Origin: Methylophaga sp.
Lineage (GTDB): Bacteria > Pseudomonadota > Gammaproteobacteria > Nitrosococcales > Methylophagaceae
Direction: 5' to 3'
Assembly (NCBI GenBank): GCA_014762585.1
Contig: JABURN010000260.1
Location: forward strand, 1-15,733
DNA length: 15,733 bases
The translations under genes were made by a program, and so were the position numbers. Shown one piece after another: positions 1 to 6,851 of this stretch. The stretch's first letter is position 1. Each line of letters opens with the position of its first letter. Under the pieces are notes generated by a model. That model was not told where the DNA came from and ran no database searches. It worked only from the letters and a program-made list of their open reading frames with translations.

Positions 1-23
1 AGCCTGTAAGACCAAGACCCAAA

Positions 24-43
24 TAGATTAAGCAATTAATCTA
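24..43. other. AT-rich hairpin with GCAA tetraloop
   Basis: An 8-bp perfect stem (TAGATTAA / TTAATCTA) closes a GCAA loop of the GNRA type. It lies just before the terminator at 58-90, so it is probably in the 3' untranslated part of a transcript entering from the left edge. No gene can be recognised in bases 1-57: all three forward frames contain stops. The host transcript lies outside the window. Confidence 0.35.
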
Positions 44-57
44 ACAAGTCTGAGAAA

Positions 58-90
58 GGCCCGGCATCGTAAGATGTCGGGTCTTTTTTT
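58..90 (+). terminator. Intrinsic terminator of an upstream gene
   Basis: A 9-bp GC-rich stem (CCCGGCATC / GATGTCGGG, one G-T pair) with a GTAA loop is followed by a run of seven T. This is a textbook rho-independent terminator for a plus-strand transcript that starts left of the window, and it separates that transcript from the pqq operon. Confidence 0.85.
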
Positions 91-94
91 ATGC

Positions 95-121
95 AAAAAA
101 AAGCCGGGCAGAAGCCCGGCT
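95..121 (-). terminator. Minus-strand intrinsic terminator
   Basis: The 8-bp stem AGCCGGGC / GCCCGGCT with an AGAA loop is preceded on the plus strand by eight A, so on the minus strand the hairpin is followed by eight U. It would end a leftward transcript, yet no convincing minus-strand gene lies to its right before pqqA. It may end a small or antisense RNA, or simply insulate the upstream gene from antisense transcription. Confidence 0.7.
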
Positions 122-367
122 AAAAAAGCTTTGGCATCGGGAATGCGAGTGCCAAACGAGAGAGATATAAGCTGATGTCTATATCAGTGGCATAGTATAT
201 TGAACTGGCTGCAAAAAAACTTGAGTAAAACAGCCCAACAAACAGGGTGTTTTTTCCCTTTCACTACAGAGAAAAATTTCCCGCCGATCGAAGATAAATA
301 CCTGAACCAACATGGGGTTTATACTTCAAAACCCGCGCTGCAACTTGTTTTCAGCTTCCGTAGCAAA

Positions 368-404
368 TCAGGAAAATCCTGAACGGCAAGGCGGGGAATC
401 CTGA
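368..404. promoter_or_regulatory. Candidate operator: palindrome plus half-site
   Basis: TCAGGA AAA TCCTGA is a perfect inverted repeat at 368-382. Its right half, with flanking AA, recurs as AATCCTGA at 397-404, exactly 22 bp after the first copy at 375-382, that is about two helical turns. This arrangement, about 90-130 bp upstream of the pqqA start, is what a dimeric DNA-binding regulator with a cooperative second site would use. The palindrome could also act as a short RNA hairpin. The cognate protein is unknown. Confidence 0.35.
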
Positions 405-438
405 CGTCGCTTAGATGATAGCTGTGTAGCATTTAACC

Positions 439-461
439 GTCACCCGAATGGGTCGGGTGGC
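439..461 (+). promoter_or_regulatory. Leader hairpin before pqqA
   Basis: GTCACCCGA pairs with TCGGGTGGC (9 bp including one G-T pair) around a 5-base loop. It lies 36 bases before the pqqA start codon and has no T run after it, so it is not a terminator. It may stabilise the pqqA message or form part of a leader control element. No matching known class was recognised. Confidence 0.4.
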
Positions 462-496
462 CAAAGTTTCTAAAAAATTTTAGAGAGGATATAACT

Positions 497-568
497 ATGT
501 GGACTAAACCTGAATACTCAGATATGCGTTTTGGTTTTGAAGTAACCATGTACATCTGCAACCGTTAA
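497..568 (+). CDS. pqqA: PQQ precursor peptide PqqA
   Basis: This 23-residue peptide is the ribosomally made precursor of pyrroloquinoline quinone. It begins MWTKPEY and contains the family signature E-V-T-M-Y, with Glu15 and Tyr19 three residues apart; these two side chains are cross-linked by PqqE and become the carbon skeleton of PQQ. Length and spacing are typical of the family. The ATG is preceded by GAGAGG (483-488) at good distance. It is first in the pqqABCDE order and is separated from pqqB by 106 bases holding a strong hairpin. Cutting the modified peptide free needs a protease (PqqF/PqqG type), which is not encoded in this window. Identification is secure from the signature and the downstream genes. 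Confidence 0.97.
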   Translation: MWTKPEYSDMRFGFEVTMYICNR

Positions 569-586
569 TAGCGGTTATTGATGTAT

Positions 587-612
587 GCTCGGGGCCTTTC
601 GGGGCCCCGGGC
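587..612 (+). promoter_or_regulatory. GC-rich hairpin between pqqA and pqqB
   Basis: GCTCGGGGCC pairs with GGCCCCGGGC over 10 bp (one G-T) around the loop TTTCGG. No T run follows, so it is a poor intrinsic terminator on its own. A small AACCG / CGGTT hairpin at 560-576 overlaps the pqqA stop just before it. In other bacteria the short pqqA message is more abundant than the downstream pqq message; a stem here could create that ratio by protecting the pqqA 3' end, by partial termination or as a processing site. Confidence 0.6.
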
Positions 613-674
613 AACGTTAAACCCAATCCCATTCACCGAGTGTGATTCGGTTTAGCAGATAGATAGAGGCATTT

Positions 675-1589
675 ATGTTTATACACGTACTTGGATCCGG
701 TGCCGGTGGCGGCTTCCCGCAGTGGAACTGTAACTGCGCCAATTGTAAAGGCGTCAGAGAGGGCACCATCAAAGCCAGCCCCCGCACTCAATCTTCCATT
801 GCGGTCAGCGCTGATGGCAAGGACTGGATCCTGTTTAACACTTCCCCGGACATCAAAAAGCAACTGGACGATTTCCCAGCGCTGCAGCCAGCACGGGAAG
901 TGCGTGATACTGCGATCACAGCGATTGTCATTACAGATGCCCAGATTGATCACAGCACCGGTATGCTGACGCTGCGTGAACATAACAAGCCCTGGGAGGT
1001 GTACACCACCAAGGCCGTTTATGAAGATCTGACCACCGGTTTTCCGGTTTTTAACATTCTGGGTCATTTCCGTGGCATCAATCACCATGAAATCGCGACC
1101 GATCAGTCATCATTTACCATTCCCAGTGCCGAAGGCCTGATTTTCACTGCGGTACCGCTGAAAAGCGAAGCGCCGCCATATTCACCCCACCGCCATAACA
1201 CGGTGCCGGGAGACAATATCGGGATGAAGATTGAAGATACCCGTACCGGTAAAAATCTGTTTTATGCCCCGGGCCTCGGCGTCGCTGAGCCCCATGTGCT
1301 GGAATACATGAGCAATGCTGATGCGGTACTGGTTGATGGCACTGTATGGACCGATGATGAGATGTCCAATGAAGGCATCAGTGACAAGCGTGCCCAGGAA
1401 ATGGGACACCTGGATCAGTCCAGTGAAGGCGGCATTATGAGCCTGCTCAATGCGATGCAGAAGCCACGCAAGATTCTGATTCATATTAATAACACCAATC
1501 CGATCCTCAACGAAGAGTCGGAACAACGGCAGATTCTGAATAAAGCCGGTATCGAAGTCGCCTTCGACGGCATGGATATCGAACTGTAA
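675..1589 (+). CDS. pqqB: PQQ biosynthesis protein PqqB
   Basis: PqqB is a cytoplasmic metallo-beta-lactamase-fold protein of about 300 residues; this one has 304. The N-terminus carries the family hallmark [15 protein letters not shown] with Cys19, Cys21 and Cys24. The usual HxHxDH metal motif is replaced by D-A-Q-I-D-H (residues 88-93), as is normal for PqqB. Published work on the family assigns it an iron- and oxygen-dependent hydroxylase role on the processed Glu-Tyr intermediate; older work suggested PQQ export. The ATG at 675 has AGAGG at 665-669. The gene ends 33 bases before pqqC, in the same operon. Nothing is truncated. Confidence 0.97.
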   Translation: MFIHVLGSGAGGGFPQWNCNCANCKGVREGTIKASPRTQSSIAVSADGKDWILFNTSPDIKKQLDDFPALQPAREVRDTAITAIVITDAQIDHSTGMLTLREHNKPWEVYTTKAVYEDLTTGFPVFNILGHFRGINHHEIATDQSSFTIPSAEGLIFTAVPLKSEAPPYSPHRHNTVPGDNIGMKIEDTRTGKNLFYAPGLGVAEPHVLEYMSNADAVLVDGTVWTDDEMSNEGISDKRAQEMGHLDQSSEGGIMSLLNAMQKPRKILIHINNTNPILNEESEQRQILNKAGIEVAFDGMDIEL

Positions 1590-1622
1590 TTACTGCCATC
1601 AGATTAGAGAGAGGAAGAGAGA

Positions 1623-2360
1623 ATGTCAGACAAACCCGCCCCATGGTCCCGTGAAGAATTTGAACAGAAACTGCGCGATAAAGAAGCGCTGTATCACATC
1701 AACCATCCTTTTCATAAGTTGATGCACACGGGCAAGCTGAACCAGAAACAGGTTCAGGGCTGGGTTGCCAACCGTTTCTACTACCAGACTGCCATTCCCA
1801 TCAAGGATGCGGCGATCATGGCTAACTGTGAAGATGCTGAAGTGCGCAAACACTGGGTACAGCGCATTCTGGATCATGATGGTTATGAAGGTCAGGAAGG
1901 GGGTATCGAAGCCTGGCTGCAACTGGGGGAATCCGTTGGCCTGACACGGGAAGAACTCTGGTCATACGAACATGTCTTACCAGGTGTGAGATTCGCGATT
2001 GACGCTTACGTCAATTTTGCCCGCCGGGCACCCTGGCAGGAAGCAGCCGGTTCCTCACTGACAGAACTGTTTGCGCCGAAAATTCACCAGGCCCGTCTCG
2101 ACAACTGGCCGGAGCTTTATCCCTGGATTGACGAGCGTGGCTACCGTTATTTCCGTAAGCGTCTGAGCGAGGCCAGACGGGATGTTGAGCATGGTCTGCA
2201 GATCACACTCGACTACTGCGACACCCGCGAGAAACAGCAACGGGCCGTCGATTTGCTGCAGTTCAAACTCGATATCCTCTGGACGATGCTGGATGCCATG
2301 TGGATGGCTTATATCGAAAACCGTCCACCTTATTGCATGGACGTGGAAGTTCAAAAATGA
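1623..2360 (+). CDS. pqqC: Pyrroloquinoline-quinone synthase PqqC
   Basis: PqqC catalyses the last step of PQQ formation: ring closure and cofactor-free, oxygen-dependent eight-electron oxidation of AHQQ. The 245-residue protein matches the usual length (about 250). Active-site residues known from the Klebsiella enzyme are all present, shifted by one: Tyr24, His25, Arg51, Tyr54, Gln55, Lys61, Arg81, His85, His155, Tyr176, Arg180 and Lys215. The block [13 protein letters not shown] is especially diagnostic. The start has a GAGAGAGGAAGAGAG purine stretch just upstream (about 1608-1622). Its stop overlaps the start of pqqD (ATGA), which suggests translational coupling. Confidence 0.97.
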   Translation: MSDKPAPWSREEFEQKLRDKEALYHINHPFHKLMHTGKLNQKQVQGWVANRFYYQTAIPIKDAAIMANCEDAEVRKHWVQRILDHDGYEGQEGGIEAWLQLGESVGLTREELWSYEHVLPGVRFAIDAYVNFARRAPWQEAAGSSLTELFAPKIHQARLDNWPELYPWIDERGYRYFRKRLSEARRDVEHGLQITLDYCDTREKQQRAVDLLQFKLDILWTMLDAMWMAYIENRPPYCMDVEVQK

Positions 2361-2641
2361 CCGAACGAACATTTAATGCTGACTCAGTGCCGGTTCTGGC
2401 ACTGGGTTATCGCTTCCAGTGGGAGCCGGCCCAGGACTGTTATGTTCTGCTTTACCCAGAAGGTATGGTAAAGCTGAATCCGGCCGCCGGTGAAATTCTG
2501 AAGCGTGTCAGCGAGAAAAAACAAACCGTAGGCGAACTCATCGCTGAATTGAAGGCTGCCTTCAACGGCGCCGATTTGGACGATGACGTCTATCAGTTTT
2601 TGGAGGAAGCTCATGACAACGACTGGATCAGAGCAGAATAA
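2357..2641 (+). CDS. pqqD: PQQ biosynthesis peptide chaperone PqqD
   Basis: PqqD is a small RiPP recognition element that binds PqqA and presents it to the radical SAM enzyme PqqE. The protein has 94 residues, typical for the family, and carries the conserved central stretch Y-P-E-G-M-V-K-L-N with A-x-x-I-L following (about residues 33-48). I chose the ATG at 2357 rather than an upstream in-frame ATG at 2300 inside pqqC, because 2357 overlaps the pqqC stop as ATGA, has GGAAG at 2345-2349 and gives the family's normal N-terminus. The 3' end overlaps pqqE by 29 bases, so C, D and E are probably translated together. Confidence 0.95.
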   Translation: MTERTFNADSVPVLALGYRFQWEPAQDCYVLLYPEGMVKLNPAAGEILKRVSEKKQTVGELIAELKAAFNGADLDDDVYQFLEEAHDNDWIRAE

Positions 2642-3806
2642 AGCCCCGGGCAGCACCGGTGGCGAAATGGGCCTCAATGCCCGTAACAACATCCGTCAGC
2701 CTTTGTGGCTGCTGGCTGAGCTCACCTATGCCTGTCCGTTGCAGTGTCCGTATTGTTCCAACCCGATGGATTTCGCCAACATTAAGAGCGAACTGACCAC
2801 TGAAGAATGGATCAACGTTTTCAAGCAGGCGCGGGCAATGGGGGCGACCCAGTTGGGTCTGTCTGGTGGCGAGCCACTGGCGCGTCCCGATATCATCGAG
2901 TTGATTCAGGAAGCCCGCAACCTTGGGTTCTACACCAACCTGATTACATCCGGTATCGGTCTGGATGCGTCCAAGGCACAGGCGTTCAAGGATGCTGGTC
3001 TCGATCACATTCAGGTCAGCTTCCAGGCCAGCTCCGAAGATCTCAACAACCTGATCGCCGGTACTGATGCATTCCAGCATAAAATCGAAATGGCTAAAGC
3101 CGTTAAAGCGGCGGGCTATCCGATGGTGCTGTGTTTTGTTACACATCGCCAAAATATCGACCAGATTGAAGATATTCTGGATTTGGCGATCAATCTTGAT
3201 GCCGACTATGTTGAACTGGCTACCACCCAGTATTACGGCTGGGCGATGCACAACCGCGACCAATTGTTGCCAATGAAAGAGCAACTGGAGCGCGCTGAAG
3301 CCATTGCTCACCGCTATCAGGAAGAGCAGAAGGGCAATATGAAGATCTACTACGTCGTGCCCGACTACTATGAAGAACGGCCTAAAGCCTGTATGAACGG
3401 CTGGGGTAACGTCTTCCTGACAGTGACACCGGATGGCACTGCGCTGCCGTGTCATGCTGCACGCGACCTGCCCGGCATGGAACTGCCCAATGTGCGTGAC
3501 TTGAGCATCAGGGAAATCTGGGAAGACTCCAACGACTTTAACCGCTTCCGTGGCTTTGACTGGATGAAAGAGCCTTGCCGTAGCTGTGATGAACGTTTCA
3601 AAGACTTCGGCGGTTGCCGCTGCCAGGCTTACATGCTGACCGGTGATCCGGCGATGGCTGATCCGGTTTGTAGCAAGTCTCCGGATCATCACCTGATACT
3701 GGAAGCGATTGAACGCGGTCGTGAGGAAGCTGCCAAGCCCGCTCAGGAAGCCAAACCTTTAGTATTCAGAAACCCGAAAAACTCAAAAGAAATCTGTGGC
3801 TCCTAA
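2613..3806 (+). CDS. pqqE: PqqA peptide cyclase PqqE (radical SAM/SPASM)
   Basis: PqqE joins the Glu and Tyr side chains of PqqA through a carbon-carbon bond, the first step of PQQ synthesis. The 397-residue protein has the radical SAM motif CxxxCxxC at Cys41, Cys45 and Cys48, the G-G-E-P motif at about 85-88, and a C-terminal SPASM domain. The auxiliary-cluster ligands of the Methylorubrum enzyme are all present with a constant offset of 12: Cys260, Cys280, Cys322, Cys325, Asp331, Cys335, Cys337 and Cys353, including the unusual Asp ligand. ATG 2613 was chosen over an upstream ATG at 2583 because it follows GGAGGAA (2602-2608). The 3' end overlaps the ABC transporter gene by 11 bases. Confidence 0.97.
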   Translation: MTTTGSEQNKAPGSTGGEMGLNARNNIRQPLWLLAELTYACPLQCPYCSNPMDFANIKSELTTEEWINVFKQARAMGATQLGLSGGEPLARPDIIELIQEARNLGFYTNLITSGIGLDASKAQAFKDAGLDHIQVSFQASSEDLNNLIAGTDAFQHKIEMAKAVKAAGYPMVLCFVTHRQNIDQIEDILDLAINLDADYVELATTQYYGWAMHNRDQLLPMKEQLERAEAIAHRYQEEQKGNMKIYYVVPDYYEERPKACMNGWGNVFLTVTPDGTALPCHAARDLPGMELPNVRDLSIREIWEDSNDFNRFRGFDWMKEPCRSCDERFKDFGGCRCQAYMLTGDPAMADPVCSKSPDHHLILEAIERGREEAAKPAQEAKPLVFRNPKNSKEICGS

Positions 3807-4728
3807 ATTTGCGATACGCGCCAACGGCCTGACCAAACGCTATGGTCAGGCCGTTGCTGTTAATAAGCTCGATTTAACGATACAACCCGGCCAGTTTTAT
3901 GGTTTGCTTGGCCCGAATGGGGCTGGTAAAAGTACCACCATTCATATGCTGACCACGATGACGTCGCCGACTTCAGGTGAGGCCTTTATCGCGGATAAGT
4001 CGGTAGCGGAACAGCCGGTGGCCATTCGCGGAAGCGTGGGGCTGGTATTTCAGGATTCCGCACTCGACCGGATGATGACGGTCGATGAAAACCTGCAGTT
4101 TGCGGCGGCGCTATACAACCTGAAACCTGCCCAGGCCAATGAACGTATTGATGAACTGCTGTCGATATTCGGTCTCCAGAAAAAACGGCATATGAAGCTG
4201 GTTGCCTTATCCGGTGGTCAGCGCCGGGCGGTGGATATTGCCCGCGGCGTGTTACATAAGCCCAAAGTCCTGTTTCTTGACGAACCCACCATCGGTCTCG
4301 ATTTGCCAAACCGGCGTGCGATCTGGCGCTTTGTCGAACAGCTGCGCAAAGAAGAGGGTATGACCGTGTTCCTCACTACCCATTATCTGGAAGAAGCCGT
4401 CGCCTGTGACCGTGTCGATTTTATTCAGAAAGGTGAATTGCAATATGGTGGTGCCCCGAACGCGCTGATTCGGGATCTTGCAGCCTTTATTCTCGAGATT
4501 GATTGTGCTGATACCGAGGCTGTGAACAAGGCATTAAGCCCTGAGTTCGGTCAGCCCATCTGGGAAGATGAACATCTGACTTATCGGGTTAAAGACAAAA
4601 ACGTCGATTTCACCCAGTTGCAGCACTCACTGGGCGATGCCGTGATTTCACTGCAATGGCGCAAACCTAATTTGAATGACGTATATCTGTGGACGGTGTG
4701 TCCACCTGAAACCGGAGTGGTCACATGA
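3796..4728 (+). CDS. ABC-2 type transporter, ATP-binding subunit
   Basis: This 310-residue protein is the nucleotide-binding subunit of an ABC transporter of the DrrA/ABC-2 exporter kind. Visible motifs are Walker [10 protein letters not shown] (39-47), Q-loop Gln86, signature L-S-G-G-Q (138-142), Walker B V-L-F-L-D-E (158-163) with catalytic Glu163, and H-loop His196. The residues after about 230 form the C-terminal extension common in exporters. The start is GTG at 3796, inside the last codons of pqqE, with only a weak purine-rich ribosome site, so translation is probably coupled to pqqE. Its stop overlaps the permease start (ATGA). ABC subunits of this type are known beside PQQ-dependent alcohol oxidation genes; the substrate is not established, and export of PQQ or a toxic alcohol product is inference. 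Confidence 0.9.
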   Translation: MAPKFAIRANGLTKRYGQAVAVNKLDLTIQPGQFYGLLGPNGAGKSTTIHMLTTMTSPTSGEAFIADKSVAEQPVAIRGSVGLVFQDSALDRMMTVDENLQFAAALYNLKPAQANERIDELLSIFGLQKKRHMKLVALSGGQRRAVDIARGVLHKPKVLFLDEPTIGLDLPNRRAIWRFVEQLRKEEGMTVFLTTHYLEEAVACDRVDFIQKGELQYGGAPNALIRDLAAFILEIDCADTEAVNKALSPEFGQPIWEDEHLTYRVKDKNVDFTQLQHSLGDAVISLQWRKPNLNDVYLWTVCPPETGVVT

Positions 4729-5516
4729 AGAACTGGTTGGCCGTGAAAGCTGTTGCCGGACGTGAATTAAGCAAAGTCTTTCGTCAGCGTGGACGGCTTA
4801 TCAGTAGCATGGTCAGGCCGCTGATCTGGCTGCTGGTTATCGGCAGCGGTGTCGGTAGCATGCTGCAGGGCAGTCAGCAGGAAGGTTACCTCGGTTTTCT
4901 GGTTCCCGGTATTGTCGCCATGACCCTGCTGTTTGCCGCTTTACTGTCGGCTTTAACGCTGGTGTATGACAAAGAATTCGGCGTGATGCGGATGATGATG
5001 ATTGCACCCATCGAGCATTACTGGATAGTCATCGCCAAGTTGATTGCAGCGACGATTACCGCGATGGTACAGGCACTCATGCTGCTGGTGATTCTGGTGC
5101 TGATAGGCCTGATTCAATGGGATATTGCCCTGTTACTACTAATCCCGGCTTTTGCCACAGCGGTGTGCTGTGCTGCAATCGGCGGTCTTATCGCGGCCTG
5201 GTCGAAGACGCTGGATAATTTTGCAGTGATTATGAATTTCTTTATCTTCCCGTTGTTCTTCCTGAGCGGGGCCTTATATCCAGTGTCTCAACTCCCCGAA
5301 CTGCTCAAGTATGTGGTGCTGATTAACCCGTTCAGCTACGGCGTGGATCTGATGAAACATGCGGTACCCGCGGCAGAAAGTGATTTTTCTATCGTGACAG
5401 ATATTGCGGTTCTGGCTAGCTTCTCGGTCTTGGCTATCGTGATTGCCTGCTGGCGTTTTTCACGCGAATCAGTGCACGAACCGCTGTTCCATCGGGTGAC
5501 AGGTAAAAAGTCCTGA
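4725..5516 (+). CDS. ABC-2 type transporter, permease subunit
   Basis: This 263-residue protein is the inner-membrane partner of the preceding ATPase. It has about six hydrophobic segments, roughly at residues 30-46, 57-80, 103-130, 134-158, 164-186 and 223-243, and the late N-P-F-S-Y-G-V-D-L-M segment typical of ABC-2 (DrrB/YadH-like) permeases. The start overlaps the ATPase stop, with GGAG at 4714-4717. There is no periplasmic binding protein or membrane-fusion partner here, which fits an exporter rather than an importer. It resembles the permease associated with PQQ-dependent alcohol dehydrogenase systems (PedC-like), but the transported compound cannot be read from sequence. It is probably the last gene of the pqq transcript. 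Confidence 0.88.
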   Translation: MKNWLAVKAVAGRELSKVFRQRGRLISSMVRPLIWLLVIGSGVGSMLQGSQQEGYLGFLVPGIVAMTLLFAALLSALTLVYDKEFGVMRMMMIAPIEHYWIVIAKLIAATITAMVQALMLLVILVLIGLIQWDIALLLLIPAFATAVCCAAIGGLIAAWSKTLDNFAVIMNFFIFPLFFLSGALYPVSQLPELLKYVVLINPFSYGVDLMKHAVPAAESDFSIVTDIAVLASFSVLAIVIACWRFSRESVHEPLFHRVTGKKS

Positions 5517-5541
5517 AAACGGGTTTTTAAGATCGGGTCTG

Positions 5542-5578
5542 GTTATTCAATCCGTTTATTGCAGTCTGTCTGAATAAC
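5542..5578. repeat. Inverted repeat after the ABC transporter
   Basis: GTTATTCA (5542-5549) and TGAATAAC (5571-5578) form a perfect 8-bp inverted repeat around 21 bases. It lies 25 bases after the permease stop. The AT-rich stem, long loop and lack of a T run make it a poor intrinsic terminator; it could be a regulator site for the next gene. Confidence 0.3.
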
Positions 5579-5604
5579 GGCTGTATATCCATTCTTATCA
5601 AGGC

Positions 5605-5633
5605 TTGCAGCTATATAAGAAAGCACTTATCCT
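5605..5633 (+). promoter_or_regulatory. Candidate sigma-70 promoter for the methyltransferase operon
   Basis: TTGCAG (5605-5610) and TATCCT (5628-5633) are separated by exactly 17 bases, 42 bases ahead of the GTG start at 5675. The two boxes match consensus in 3 and 4 of 6 positions, so this is only a plausible promoter. The 158-base gap after the ABC transporter supports a new transcription unit starting here. Confidence 0.35.
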
Positions 5634-5674
5634 AGCTTTTCGTCACGCTATATGTATGAGCACAGGAGTCGTCA

Positions 5675-6331
5675 GTGTCTGAGCCAGATCTAGCCCATGC
5701 CAACATGGTCAATCAACAGCTGCGGCCCAATGAAGTCGCTGATGCCAGGGTGCTGGCAGCAATGTCGAATATCCCCCGCGAGAAATTTCTGGATCCAGCG
5801 CTTCAAGGGCTTGCTTACGCCGATGTTCAACTACCGATAGGCTGTGGTCAGACTCTGTTGCCACCTATGGTGGAAGGGCGCATGCTGCAGGCACTCGCAT
5901 TGCAGCCCGATGAGACTGTACTTGAGATCGGCACGGGGTCCGGTTATTTCACCGCTTTACTGACTAGGCTTGCTGCGAAAGTCATCACGGTCGAATACTT
6001 CGAAGAGCTGTCAGTTGAAGCACAGGACCGCTTGCTGGAGCTGGACATTCATAATGTCGAGTTTCATGTGGGTGATGCCGCCAGAGCCTGGCCGTTGCCT
6101 GAACGAGTTGATGCGATCATCATGACCGCAGCCGTGTTAACGGTACCTGATGAATATCTCAACCAGTTGAAGATCGGGGGACGCCTGCTGGCAGTGGTCG
6201 GCAAGACGCCGGCGATGTCGGTACAATTGATACAGCGAATCAGCGAACGGGAATGGCAGACAAAATCTCTGTTTGAGACCGTGATTCCAGCCATGATCCA
6301 CGCTGAACCCAAAGCTGAATTTGAATTCTGA
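5675..6331 (+). CDS. PCMT-family methyltransferase (protein-L-isoaspartate O-methyltransferase-like)
   Basis: This 218-residue protein has the SAM-binding fold of the protein-L-isoaspartate methyltransferase family: N-terminal helix region, L-P-I-G-C-G-Q-T near residues 53-60, and the SAM motif V-L-E-I-G-T-G-S-G-Y (82-91). The canonical enzyme has I-S after G-Q-T, where the Ser contacts the isoaspartyl substrate; here the residues are L-L (61-62). The C-terminal region is also divergent. It may therefore act on something other than damaged protein. The start is GTG with AGGAG at 5664-5668. It is followed 16 bases later by a rhodanese gene and then a TolC gene, which suggests a role linked to that group rather than to protein repair. 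Confidence 0.8.
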   Translation: MSEPDLAHANMVNQQLRPNEVADARVLAAMSNIPREKFLDPALQGLAYADVQLPIGCGQTLLPPMVEGRMLQALALQPDETVLEIGTGSGYFTALLTRLAAKVITVEYFEELSVEAQDRLLELDIHNVEFHVGDAARAWPLPERVDAIIMTAAVLTVPDEYLNQLKIGGRLLAVVGKTPAMSVQLIQRISEREWQTKSLFETVIPAMIHAEPKAEFEF

Positions 6332-6347
6332 AAGACTGAGAAAAGCC

Positions 6348-6671
6348 ATGAAACAAATGAGTGCAACCGAGCTGCAGGCACTGCTGCAAAGTGGTGTTAA
6401 ACCCTTGTTGATCGATGTACGTGAGCCCCATGAACTGGCTAACGGTGTGATTGAGGGGGCAGTGCATATTCCGATGAATGATATTCCGGGCCGCCTGGAA
6501 GAGTTTGCTTCCTATAAGGATCAGAGCGTGGTGCTGATTTGCCGCAGTGGTAAACGCAGTGCGCAGGTCGGTCAGTTTATGGAACATGTCGGCTTCAATG
6601 ACGTCATTAACTTGGATGGCGGCATGAATGACTGGGCCAGTCAGGTTGACACCAGCATGACGGTCTACTGA
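6348..6671 (+). CDS. Single-domain rhodanese-like protein
   Basis: This 107-residue protein consists of one rhodanese domain, a fold that carries sulfane sulfur as a cysteine persulfide. It shows D-V-R-E-P-H-E-L (23-30), G-A-V-H-I-P (37-42) and the active-site loop C-R-S-G-K-R (65-70) with catalytic Cys65, followed by D-G-G-M-N-D-W (90-96). The catalytic loop is intact, so it should be active as a sulfurtransferase; the physiological acceptor is unknown. I place the start at the ATG at 6348, 16 bases after the methyltransferase stop; the ATG at 6357 is also possible and a longer frame from 6321 is unlikely because it runs into the preceding gene. There is no signal peptide, so it is cytoplasmic. 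Confidence 0.88.
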   Translation: MKQMSATELQALLQSGVKPLLIDVREPHELANGVIEGAVHIPMNDIPGRLEEFASYKDQSVVLICRSGKRSAQVGQFMEHVGFNDVINLDGGMNDWASQVDTSMTVY

Positions 6672-6755
6672 GGCAACAGTCACTTTTGCTGGCAGTCCGC
6701 ACTGTCATCGTCAGAAAAACTGTTTTTGGGTTTGGCTATATTAAGATTTCCAGCT

Positions 6756-6779
6756 AACATACCGACTGGTCGGTTTGTT
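6756..6779. promoter_or_regulatory. TetR-type operator-like palindrome before tolC
   Basis: The perfect 6-bp arms ACCGAC / GTCGGT flank a central TG, and the symmetry continues outward (AACA / TGTT) with a single mismatch, giving a 24-bp site. Palindromes of this look are bound by TetR-family repressors of efflux genes. A likely -10 box, TATAAC (6794-6799, 5 of 6), follows, and its -35 region would fall on the right arm of the palindrome, a position suited to repression. No tetR gene is present in the window. Confidence 0.55.
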
Positions 6780-6793
6780 GAAAAGCGGTGATT

Positions 6794-6799
6794 TATAAC
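6794..6799 (+). promoter_or_regulatory. Candidate -10 box of the tolC promoter
   Basis: TATAAC matches the -10 consensus in 5 of 6 positions and lies 52 bases before the tolC ATG. The matching -35 region (about 6771-6776, CGGTTT) is poor and overlaps the palindrome. An alternative -10-like TATATT lies at 6737-6742 without a good -35. Confidence 0.35.
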
Positions 6800-6851
6800 A
6801 GCTTTTGAAAAGACAGACGTGCTCAAACATCGCAATGCCTAAGGAAGGAAG

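Larger units (their letters stand above)
122..496 (+). promoter_or_regulatory. pqqA upstream region and leader
   Basis: These 375 bases contain no convincing gene: the only forward ORF (200-382, TTG start) has no ribosome binding site and no family resemblance. The stretch holds an inverted repeat at 130-156 (TTTGGCA / TGCCAAA), a palindrome with an extra half-site at 368-404, a 9-bp hairpin at 439-461 and an AT hairpin at 469-484 that touches the pqqA ribosome binding site (GAGAGG, 483-488). I see no good sigma-70 -35/-10 pair close to pqqA, so transcription may need an activator or another sigma factor. No known riboswitch class is recognisable. Confidence 0.5.

Noticed and set aside
1..57. 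tRNA, 5S rRNA tail or CDS end at the left edge
   Set aside because: No cloverleaf or recognisable rRNA end; all frames carry stops and too little sequence is present to name a gene.
200..382. 60-residue ORF upstream of pqqA
   Set aside because: It starts with TTG, has no ribosome binding site, shows no family resemblance and overlaps the palindrome of the pqqA control region.
633..1088. 151-residue minus-strand ORF opposite pqqB
   Set aside because: It is an antisense shadow of pqqB, which has full family motifs; no ribosome site or known domain.
2300..2356. N-terminal extension of pqqD inside pqqC
   Set aside because: The extension has no family match, while ATG 2357 has a ribosome site and the ATGA overlap usual for coupled genes.
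2583..2612. N-terminal extension of pqqE
   Set aside because: The ATG at 2613 has a strong GGAGGAA site in front; the extension codons lie in pqqD.
2628..3692. 354-residue minus-strand ORF opposite pqqE
   Set aside because: Long, but it lies wholly antisense to pqqE, whose cluster ligands are all conserved; composition is that of a reverse reading.
5517..5600. Terminator after the ABC permease
   Set aside because: The inverted repeat there has a 21-base loop, an AT-rich stem and no T run, so I list it only as a repeat.
6672..6735. Possible terminator after the rhodanese gene
   Set aside because: The only stem (GGCAGT / ACTGTC) is short and is not followed by a T run.
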